From positions 501,162,109 through 501,226,108 of the forward strand of contig NC_064614.1 in assembly GCF_023898315.1 (NCBI RefSeq): DNA of 64,000 nucleotides, given 5' to 3'. The position numbers and the translations under genes were made by a program. Source of the DNA: Schistocerca nitens. Taxonomy: Eukaryota > Arthropoda > Insecta > Orthoptera > Acrididae. This document shows, one piece after another, positions 20,155 to 29,079 of this stretch; position 1 is the stretch's first letter, and every line of letters starts with the position of its first letter. A model generated the notes under the pieces. It had not been told where the DNA came from. It was given only the letters and a program-made list of their open reading frames with translations, and searched no databases.

Positions 20155-20990
20155 TATGATACATCTGGAGTATTCTGTCTTAATTCCCATGTACAAAACT
20201 TAACACAATCGTTTCCATGCAGCTCTTGATAGAGAGAGATGTGATAGAGATGGAACCTATGTCGGTGGAAGATGAGTAGGACACTTACCTGACCCACGCC
20301 ATTTTCTTGTGCGATTGCGAGGGAGTTAACGTGCGGATCAAGTGCAAGAGCAGCAAGAACATTAATTTCCCCCTCTTCTATCGTAATATGTTTCCTTCTG
20401 TTACGTTGTCTAGGTGTTACACTACCACTTTCGCATAACTAGTTGAAGAGGTTGATAAATAATTGCCGAGATCGTTGACGTCTATTGGGATACGTATTGC
20501 CGTATACACCGTACAAAACCGAACTGCATTGTTCCTACTCTCTCCATAAACCATGAGCATGTCGACTTCTTCTGCACTGCTAAATCCCATCGGCCACTCA
20601 CGACCTACAGCTTGGACTGTATACATTAACTGACTAGCAAGTCGCACTGCACTCAAGGAACGCACAAGCAAGTACGCAGTTTGAATGGCACAAATAAGAG
20701 TCTGTGTGGAAACGTTTCAATGTACGGTATCTCATAAACGACTCGCGCTAGAATCCTGCAACACCACTAACACTCTAATTTAACGAACTTTTAGTTTGTT
20801 AACGTCAAGAGGCACTGATTATTTAATAAGTGTATGTTTTCACAAAAATACACTTTCTAAGTATTATTACAATCTGTTTATGGTTACAAATACAGACCCC
20901 GACTACCGATTCACTCTGTGAAAACCACTCTTTAATAGCACCTCCCAATTTCGCAATATCTGCCGTGCAAGTTTTAGCTGATTCACACGT

Positions 20991-21133
20991 CTTGTTAGCC
21001 ACTGTGGTTTGTTGCTCACTACCGAAAACTACGCTGTGTACACATATGCTGACATCATGACACCTTGTCACCGAGGATATTCCATGAAATATTTCTCGTC
21101 GGTTTAAAAAGGACATTTCACGAGGAAATGTAC
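20991..21133. other. Spacer between two transposons
   Basis: About 140 bases flanking the right end of the mariner and the left end of the next Tc1. Nothing was recognised. Confidence 0.4.
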
Positions 21134-22598
21134 GTACACACATGCAAAAAGTTTTGCATCACCTCGGTTCCGGTAGTTCCGGAACCTGTACAGAAATTTG
21201 GAACAGAAATCAACATAAACATCATTTCCGCTCTTTTTATTGCTCATAAAAACCACACATTGCATGTTGTACCACCATACAGCGAGACCTTCAGAGATGG
21301 TGGTCCAGATTACTGTACACACCGGTGCCTCTAATACCCAGTAGCATGTCGTCTTGCATTGATGCCTGCCTGTATTCGTCGTAGCATACTATCCACAAGT
21401 TCATCAAGGCACTGCTGGTCCAGATTGTCCCACTCCTCAACGGCGATTCCGCTTACATCCCTCAGAGTTGTTGGGAGGTCACGTCGTCCATAAACAGCTT
21501 TTTTCAGTCTATCCCAGGCATGTTCGATAGGGTTCATGTCTGGAGAACATGCTGGCCACTCTAATCGAGCAGTGTCGTTATCCTGAAGGAAGTCATTCAC
21601 AAGATGTGCACGATGGGGGTGCGAATTGTCGGCCATGAAGACGAATGCCTCGCCAATTTGCTGCCGATATGGTTGCACTATCAGTCGGAGGATGGCATTC
21701 ACGTATCATTCAGCCGTTACGGCGCCTTCCATGACCACCAGCGGCGTACGTTGCCCCCACATAATGTCACCCCTAACCAGCAGGGAACCTCCACCTTGCT
21801 GCCCTCGCTGGACAGTGTGTCTAAGGCGTTCAGCCTGACCGGGTTACCTCCAAACAGATCTCCGACGATTGTCTGGTTGAAGGAATATGCGACACTCATC
21901 GGTAAAGAGAACGTATGCCAATCCTGAGCGGTCCATTCGGCATGTTGTTGGGTCCATCTGTGGCGCGCTGCATGGTGTCGTGGTTGCTAAGATGGATCTC
22001 GCCATGCACGTTGTGAGTGAACTTGCGCAACATGCAGCCTATTGCGCACAGTTTGAGTCGTAACACGACGTCCTATGGCTGCACGAAAAGCATTATTCAA
22101 CATGGTTGCGTTGCTGTCAGAGTTCCTCTGAGCCATAATCCGTAGCTAGCGGTCATCTACTGCCGTAGTAGTCCTTGGGCGGCCTGAGCAAGGCATGTCA
22201 TCAACATTTCCTGTCTCTCTGTATCTCCTCCATGTCCGAAGAACATCTGTTTGGTTCACTCCGAGACGCCGGGACACTTCTCTTGTTGACACCCCTTCCT
22301 GGCACAAAGTAACAGTGCGGACGCGATCGAACCGCGGTATTGACCGTCTAGGCATGGTTTAACTACAGACATCACGAACCGTGTACCTCCTCCCTGGTGG
22401 AATGACTGGAACTGATCGGCTGTCGGACTTCCTTCGTCTAATAGGCGTTGCTCATGCATGGTTGTTTACATCTTTGGGCGGGTTTAGTGACCTCTCTGAA
22501 GAGTCAAAGGGACTGTATCTGTGATACGATATCCACAGTCAACGTCTATCTTCAGGAGTTCTGGGAACTGGCGTGACGCAAAACTTTTTTTGGTATGT
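21134..22598 (-). mobile_element. Tc1-like transposon, second family, degenerate
   Basis: Terminal inverted repeats are visible: ACATGCAAAAAGTTTTGCAT with CACCTCGGTTCC at left, and the inverse of ACATACCAAAAAAAGTTTTG with CGTCACGCCAGTTCC at right. The length is ~1.46 kb. The element is oriented minus, with the transposase inside. Confidence 0.8.
21331..22355 (-). pseudogene. Tc1-like transposase (DD34E), broken
   Basis: The start is MPRRSIPRFDRVRTVTLCQE with a GVSTREVSRRLGVNQTDVLR helix-turn-helix and the SGRPR (GRPR-like) motif between HTHs. The first catalytic Asp is in YVLFTDECRIFLQPD and the second in FVFMADNSHPHRAH. The Glu is in SPDMNPIEHAWDRL, 34 residues after the second Asp, so the canonical DD34E spacing is kept. 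The C-terminus is GINARRHATGY at 21331. A TGA replaces the codon in VTAExYVNAIL near 21703, and frameshifts lie in 21900-22145. All three catalytic residues are present. Confidence 0.85.
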
Positions 22599-23399
22599 GC
22601 ACATTAAGAGATGTCAGTATCGACATTTTCTAGGGAATACATCACACGCTCTATTCTAAATGGTTTCCGAGATACGGCTGCTAGTAAAAATATGTAACTG
22701 TCAGTCATCCTGGTGTCGGTAATTTGACATATCGTTGCTTTGTTTTATTGTCATTTTATCTTTACAAATTGTTTCGAATCGTTTCCACACCTAACTTCAG
22801 TGCAGTGTGCAGCTTGTGCACGAGTATATAGTATATTGCTAATCACAATATGTGTCTACAATCTTCTTTAACGTCCACGCACGAACTGAAAAAGTGAGCT
22901 AGCTGTACTTATTGCCTGTAGACCCGAGTCTTTGCACAACCGCACAAACAATAATGTAGCAGAGGAAGGTCGAATGATCTTCTTAGCCACGGAAGAACAG
23001 CCGCTCGAGCAATTGTACAGTACGTTTTTGTCATGACGTTGCAGACTTTCGTGCTTGATGGGAAATGTTTCAATTTGGAATGAGGAATCCCGGTTTTCAA
23101 CCGACTGAGTCATAGAGTAGTTTCGTTGTCGTATAACTCCGTGAGTATAATACGAGACCCTAGTGCTTGTTATTAACAGGACGTAACAAACTGATTTATG
23201 ATGTGCGTGGAAGCCGTCACTGCAGGGCCGGAAAACTCGACCAACATGCCGGAATGCACCATGGAGGGAGGGGACGGGAAAGTCCACTAATGCGCTGCAG
23301 ATGGCGCGATCTATAAACGGGTATTGCCAGTCCTGATGCGAAGGTCCGGAAGACTGCTGACTGCGTTTACAAGTTGAAGTGCGCAGTCGATCGACGCTA
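22599..23399. other. No recognisable feature
   Basis: About 800 bases between two DNA transposons. Minus-strand open frames here overlap the outer part of the next element's terminal repeat and show no motif I know. Confidence 0.45.
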
Positions 23400-24059
23400 G
23401 TGGAATGGCGTTGTACGGTATAACCTTCATGTTCGGAAAAGAAAATGGGAATTGTAGGTATACTGCAAGGTTGTATCGGGCCGGACGTCCGACGCATCCA
23501 CTTCCGTATGCGTAATTCCGCATTCCCTCCGTTTTCATAGTGATCTATAACTGTTGCTCAACTACAGCAAGGTTTGGTGATGGAACTAGCACGCAAAGGC
23601 AGTATGAAGAGCATTGCTGGGGGAATGATGCTGTTTTGTGTGGATCTGTATCAAAGTTACAGCCAGTTCACTATAGTATTAAACGTATCACGGACCTCAG
23701 GGCAAGCTATTTCAATACCCTTCATTCGAACACTTATATAATAAAATGTGAAAAGTTGTTATTCATTCACAGAACTTTACGTGTCACGAACATAACTCAT
23801 AAACGACGGGTTAGAAACATGATTATCAGAAAAAAGAAAAGAAATTCTTTGTGTGATAGCCATCATCCCACAAAGTCTATTACAGAGAGAGAGAGAAATA
23901 CCCTGCGTATTTCGCTTATTACCTCCCATTTTCTTGTTGTCATACCACGTTCTAAATCTACTGAGATCACACACAGTAACGGCACGCTTAAATCCCACAT
24001 CCAGGTCCGACCTAGGAACGACCGAGTGCTCCTTCTATACGAGGCCGTGGCGCGGCGCG

Positions 24060-24635
24060 ACCGTTCCAAGACTCCCAAGGCTGACAGAGACAGACATGTG
24101 TTACGACAGGAAGCGGCAGCAAACTGTACGCACCCTCGATTTAGATGAAACAGTGCTTTTTCGTGTGCGTGAGGAGCCTTCACTCAGCACCCGATGAGCT
24201 TTACGCGAAATGTGTGTTTCGGCTACAGTCCCGTGTGAAAAATTTGACATAATATGCCCGCATCTGATCTCTCTCCGGCTAATTGCACCCGTGTCCACTA
24301 TGCTTCTAAGAGACATACTGCCCATACAATTGAAAGATTGTTCGTCATCCATACACGTGTTGCAATATGATGGAGTCCCAGCTCACTTTGCATATATTTC
24401 TCTTTAACACCCGAGCGAAACATTTTTGAAACGCAGGAGGAAAAGAAAGCCCTGTTTTGTGACCAGCTCGTTCATTAATCTGCTTCTGCTTCATATGCCA
24501 TGTGTTAATTCTTGTACCGCCTGTAACACAATTAGAATGATACCATTGTTGTCCGATCGAGTACTAACGAACTTTGTGCAGCGACATCATGTCTGCATAG
24601 AAACTGGCCGACGCCACTTAGAACAAGTGAGATAA
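24060..24635 (+). pseudogene. Mariner-like transposase remnant
   Basis: Residual blocks: RKRQQTVRTLDLDETVLFRV and EEPSLSTR (second HTH), REMCVSATV, HVLQYDGVPAHFAYIS carrying the second catalytic Asp, and the C-terminal ACNTIRMIPLLSDRVLTNFV, HHVCIETGRRHLEQVR. About half of the catalytic domain, including the first and third acidic residues, is missing or unreadable. Several stops are present. Confidence 0.6.
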
Positions 24636-24708
24636 ATGAAACACCATCGTCAGCAAACTGATCTCGTCAATGTGGAGTTACGCATGCGGAAGAGGGTGCG
24701 TCGGACGT

Positions 24709-24897
24709 GCCGGCCTGTGTGACCGAGCGGTTCTAGGCGCTACAGTCTGGAACCGCGCGAGCGCTACGGTCGCAGATTCGAATCCTGCCTCGGGCATGGA
24801 TGTGTGTGATGTCCTTAGGTTAGTTAGGTTTAAGTAGTTCTAAGTTCTAGGGGACTGATGACCTCAGCAGTTAAGTCCCATAGTGCTCAGAGCCATT
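24709..24897 (+). mobile_element. SINE-A copy, 12-bp target duplication
   Basis: Full-length, with duplication TGCGTCGGACGT at 24697-24708 and 24898-24909. It is inserted in the right terminal repeat of the mariner-like element. Confidence 0.95.
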
Positions 24898-25148
24898 TGC
24901 GTCGGACGTCTGGCCCGATACCACCTGGCAATATACCCACAATTCCTATTTGCTTTTCCGAATATGTAAGTCGTATTTTCGCTTTTCCGTTACGCGTGAC
25001 TATATATCTCACCATCACGGAAGTTTTCTTTCCTCCTAGGAAAGATTTCATTGTGGCACTGCGCCTTTGATCGGAATATGCACAGGGGCTCCATCCTGAT
25101 GCTGGTACGTTCCAATTCTTGTTGCTGAAGAAACATTGCCACTGTGCC

Positions 25149-25241
25149 AGAATGAGAGCACTTGCCCGCGAAAGCCAAAGGTCCCGAGTTCGAGTCTCGG
25201 TTCGGCACACAGTTTTAATCTGCCAGGAACTTGCCACTGTG
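25149..25241 (+). mobile_element. Fragment of another tRNA-like repeat
   Basis: It contains a B-box-like GAGTTCGAGTCTCGG preceded by TTGCCCGCGAAAGCCAAAGG and followed by TCGGCACACAGTTTTAATCT and GCCAGGAACTTGCC. I recognise this arrangement from insect repeats with a tRNA-like half. Both ends are truncated. It is not a functional tRNA because the acceptor arms do not pair. Confidence 0.55.
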
Positions 25242-25393
25242 TTTACTCCAGCAACCGATTGCATATCGTTCTCTGCATGACCATTGTTTAAAATACTGCA
25301 CCAGTGAGTTCGTTATTGTAGTTACTACACTACACATTAACTGAGAGACTGTAACGCCGTGAGTCAACACGCAATAGCATTTTATTGCAGTAA

Positions 25394-25466
25394 GTAGCTT
25401 GCACAGGATAGAGTAGCATGGAGAGCTGCATCAAACCACTCTCTGGACTAAAGACCACAACAAGAA
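25394..25466 (+). mobile_element. Extreme 3' end of an RTE LINE (5'-truncated insertion)
   Basis: It matches the last ~70 bases of the RTE at 16990-17060: CTTGCACAGGATAGAGTAGC, the ATGGAGAGCTGCATCAAA segment, the stop region, and ACCACAACAAGAACGAC as tail. This is a typical product of incomplete target-primed reverse transcription. Confidence 0.85.
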
Positions 25467-25709
25467 CGACACGCTACTTTGAAGTACGGGTCCTTAGCTT
25501 TGGAGCCGTTGGTGGTGGCAATGTACAGCCGCTGATATGTTAGCGTGACTGTCTCTAGCCTAGCCGTGGGAAACGCAACCCGTGTTAGTTCAAGCGACAA
25601 AATATTCAAGCCCCTAAGAATCTAAATAAACAATATTAAATATTATTCAGTTTTGTTAAAAGTCAATATACAGCAGCCCTTTGTTATCAAAAAGAAAGGT
25701 TGTATTAAA
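25467..25709. other. No recognisable feature
   Basis: About 240 bases of AT-rich sequence ahead of the tandem repeat. Nothing was identified in it. Confidence 0.4.
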
Positions 25710-25769
25710 ATCTCAGCTATCTAGCTGAGATACTTTCAGATCTCAGCTAGATAGCTGAGATACTTTCAG
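25710..25769. repeat. Two 30-bp tandem units, each palindromic
   Basis: Units 25710-25739 and 25740-25769 are identical except for the core, CTATCTAG in the first and CTAGATAG in the second. Each contains a CTCAGCT...AGCTGAG palindrome followed by ATACTTTCAG. The second unit's end is part of the target duplication of the LINE that follows, so the tandem is probably host target sequence. Confidence 0.85.
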
Positions 25770-25884
25770 ATTGGGGGACAAGGAAGGAGCCTCCCAGAAG
25801 ATTGTACATGCACAGTAGGGCGTCCCCTGGGCAACAGTAAATACCGGCAGATCCTTCCACACACTGAGCTACGTCTAAAACGAC

Positions 25885-28662
25885 ATGTATTCAGAATCTG
25901 AAACGAAGAAAAGGCCCTTTTCAGAGCCATGTTTGACAGTCATATCTCTCAACATCGAGGGCATATCATCTGAAAAAGAAGAACTTATATCCAACACATG
26001 TAAACGTCATTCCTGCGACGTCCTGTGCCTCCAGGAGACACATAGAGGGCCATCACAACGCCGTCCAAATATTCCTGGGATGACCTTGGTGAAGGAGTGC
26101 CCTCACGACCAATATGGAAGTGCTCTGTTTATTCGGCCTGGAATCAAAGTATCCAACACTCAAGTTTACACCGTTAACAACACGGAAATCATTTCTGTTA
26201 CTATCGGAAGCATTACGGTGTCATCAATATATAAACCACCAGGGGAAAGGTTTGCTTTCAGCCAACATGTCTGTCACCCACAGCTAATAATGGGAGACTT
26301 TAACTGTCACAATAGAGTGTGGGGCTATCAAGACACAAATGAGGATGGAGAACTACTGGAAAGCTGGGCAGAAGAACACGAGTTGAATCTCATCCATGAT
26401 CAGAAACAGCCTGCGTCATTCAACAGTGCAAGATGGAAGAGAGGATATAACCCAGACCTCATATTTGTTTCCAAAACCTTGTCCGGGTCATGCAACAAAT
26501 TCGTTCTCAACCCTGTCCCAAAGACCCAACACAGACCAATCATGCTAAAGTTTAGACCAGTAATACTGCCACAAAAAGTACCCTTTAAAAGACGTTTTAA
26601 CTTCAAAAGGGCCAACTGGAAAAAAATTGCGGACACCTTAGACATGGAAATCGTAAATTTACCATCAAACACTGAAAACTACGGAAAGTTCGTCCAAGCT
26701 GTTAAAAGATCAGCAAGACTCAGCATACCTAGAGGCTGCAGAACACTCTACATTCCTGGAGTTTCCAACGACATGAAACAAATATATAACGAATACCTGG
26801 AGCAGTACAGCATGGACCCTTTCAGTGAAGAAACCATAAAACTTGGGGATCAGCTAATTGAAACTATAAGCAAAGACAGACAAGAGTCCTGGAAACATAC
26901 GTTGGAGAGTATTGACATGAAGCACAGTAGCAGAACAGCTTGGAACCTCATAAAGCGATTGTCCAGCGACCCGGCAGCCCCCAAGGATCAGGTTTCCGTA
27001 ACAGCTAACCAAATCGCACATCAGCTCCTTTTGAATGGTAAACCAACCAGGAACAGTAAGACTGCCACCTCATATAAGAGGCCACAAGTGACTGAAATAC
27101 CACCTGAGCCATGATTCACTTCAACAGAACTGGAAGCTGCTATCAGTTCCTTGAAACCCAGGAAGGCCGCGGGTCCCGATGACGTCATTAATGAATTTAT
27201 ACAGAACCTAGGGCCCATAGCTAAGGAATGGCTTTTAGAACTCTATAATCTCTGCTGGTCAAACAAGACGATACCTAAGCTATGGTTGAAGGCCAAGGTA
27301 GTAGCTATCCCAAAGCCAGGTAAACCAAGAGATGATGCTAAGAACTATCGTCCAATATCGCTGCTGTGCTGCCCTTTCAAGCTATATGAACGTCTTATCT
27401 TGAATAAAATAGCACCACAACTAGAAAGGCAAATCATTCCACAACAAGCAGGATTTAGACCAGGTAAATCTTGCACTGGCCAGGTCCTCTGCCTAACACA
27501 ATACATAGAGGACGGTTTTGAGAAGGGAGAAAAAACTGGCGTGGTGTTTGTCGACTTATCAGCAGCTTACGACACGATAAACCACAAAATCCTCCTGGGA
27601 AAAATTTTCAAAATGACTGGAAACTACTACCTTACTGAAGTTGTGAGATCACTGATCTCCAACAGAAGATACTATGTGGAATTTCAAGAACAAAGAAGTC
27701 GCTGGAGGAACCAGAAGAACGGGATCCCACAAGGTAGTGTTTTGTCCCCCCTACTTTTTAATCTGTATACAAATGACCAACCAGTTGGACCGACGACAAG
27801 AAGCTTTATCTATGCTGATGATGTAGCCATTGCATGCCAATCTAGATTAATCAAACAGATTGAGAGAAACCTAACAGATGCCTTAGAAGTACTAACTGAA
27901 TATTACAACGGGAACCAGCTTCGACCTAATCCAGCAAAGACGTAGACTTGTTTATTTCATCTAAACAACAAGGAAGCAAACAGGGAATTACAATTGGAAT
28001 GGAACTCAGTTAAACTTCAACTTTGCCCAAACCCAGTTTATCTTGGAGTCACGTTAGATCGAACATTGTCTTACAAGAAACACGTAGAGAAAACTACAGC
28101 GAAAGTCAACACACGGAACGGCATAATCCGTAAACTTACCAACTCACACTGGGGAGCAAACCCTGAAATTCTACGTGTATCATCCCTGGCATTGTGCTTT
28201 GCTCCAGCTGAATATGCATGCCCCGCCTGGAGAAGATCGACACATGCTCAGAAGCGAGACGCCGCACTGAATGCCTCATGTCGATTAATCACGGGATGCC
28301 TGAAGCCTACAAACCGTGATCTCCTTTATATGTGTTCTGGAATAGCCCCCCCACAGATCAGACGGCAAACGTTGGCGATGGCCGAACGAAGCAGGCAGTG
28401 CGAAGATAAAAGACATCCCCTGTACGCACATCAGCCAGCGGAGGCAAGACTTAAATCTAGGAAAGACTTCATAAAAGTTGAACGTCCACTAACCGAAAGT
28501 CAGTCTACAACTAGAGAATCAATGTGGAAACAGAAATTGGATAAAGGCAGTCTGAAAAGTTGGAACATTAAAGAAAAACTTCCTGCTGGATCACAATTGG
28601 AATGGAGAGTCTGGAAGAGCCTAAATAGACTTAGATGTCAAATGGGAAGATCACAGGATTAG
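25885..28662 (+). pseudogene. LINE endonuclease-reverse transcriptase ORF, two nonsense codons, CR1 insertion
   Basis: One frame runs the whole way, broken only by TGA at 27112-27114 and TAG at 27943-27945. Endonuclease motifs: VISLNIEGIS, VLCLQETHRG, LIMGDFNCHNRVWG, NPDLIFVS and the terminal H-R-P-I. RT motifs: SLKPRKAAGPDDVINE, KNYRPISLL, AGFRPGKSC, GVVFVDLSAAYDTINH, GIPQGSVLSPLLFNLY and the catalytic FIYADDVAIA. After the CR1 insertion, plus-strand sequence at 33645-33850 reads NLIKWGYAEEEPC and a CCHC-like knuckle, CQCGGKQTVTHLLTC, the usual end of such ORFs. The nonsense codons look like single substitutions. Confidence 0.88.
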
Positions 28663-28686
28663 ATTAGATTAGATTAGATTAGATTT
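28657..28686 (-). repeat. (TAATC)n 3' tail of the CR1 element
   Basis: Five to six copies of the pentamer, seen on the plus strand as GATTAGATTAGATTAGATTA. It marks the 3' terminus of the CR1 element and its junction with the host LINE. Short 3' repeats in place of poly-A are usual in this clade. Confidence 0.8.
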
Positions 28687-29079
28687 ACTTTCATTCCAAT
28701 TGATCCGTAGTGAGGAGGTCCTCCAGGATGTGGAACATTTCAGAAAAACAACAATACATGACAAATATTTACAATTAAAACAAATAAGCTAATGTACCAT
28801 TCCACAGGTCCCAAGTGGAATGATCGTCATTTTTTAATGAACACTAAGAATAATTTTACAAATACTAATGCACTGAATTTAAAATAAAAAAGTTTTTTAT
28901 TTATTTATAAGGTAATACAACTACTGTAATACTTATTTACAATGAACACATTACTACACTGAAATGGTGCAGAAGTTAGATTATACTAACACACACACAC
29001 ACACACACACACACAAATTTTCAATGAACACATTACTGCACTGAAATTGTGCAGAAGTTATGTTGTACTTATATACAAA

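Larger units (their letters stand above)
18190..20590 (-). pseudogene. Mariner transposase (minus), decayed, interrupted by Tc1
   Basis: It starts at MGFSSAEEVDMLMVYGES. The HTH region reads VLAALALDPHVNSLAIAQEN and HRHRFHLYHISLYQELHGND, clearly a cousin of the transposase at 12964. After the Tc1 insertion it continues with FIDGAIFTNHGQVNRRNMHC, keeping the first catalytic Asp. A poorly preserved middle follows, then SDISGDMLARVQQSFRTRL and AAGGRFEH at the C-terminus. Internal stops include one right after SFRTRL. The second and third catalytic residues cannot be placed with confidence. Confidence 0.7.
17797..20990 (-). mobile_element. Mariner with ~200-bp terminal repeats, split by a Tc1 element
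   Basis: The left repeat (17797-17985) and right repeat (about 20815-20990) are inverted copies sharing CACCTAAAACTTGCACCGCA-type ends, a TTCACAGA/TCTGTGAA segment and AAGTGTATNTTTNTNCAAA. The transposase runs on the minus strand between them. The Tc1 at 18729-20154 interrupts it. The left end abuts the mariner at 12599-17794, sharing the TA at 17795-17796. The repeats are more diverged than those of that neighbour, so this is the older element. Confidence 0.75.
23400..25010 (+). mobile_element. Mariner-like element with long terminal repeats, decayed
   Basis: The sequence 23410-23525 is repeated in inverse orientation at about 24670-24995. Both arms share GGGAATTGTAGGTATACTGC/its T-for-C variants, CGGGCCGGACGTCCGACGCA and TTCCGTATGCGTAA. 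The right arm is interrupted by the SINE at 24709-24897. The interior untranslated part (23590-23750) recurs at 12420-12598. A plus-strand transposase remnant lies between. Confidence 0.65.

Noticed and set aside
28989..29015. (CA)n microsatellite as an independent feature of interest
   Set aside because: It is an ordinary simple repeat within the 3' UTR of the CR1 element.
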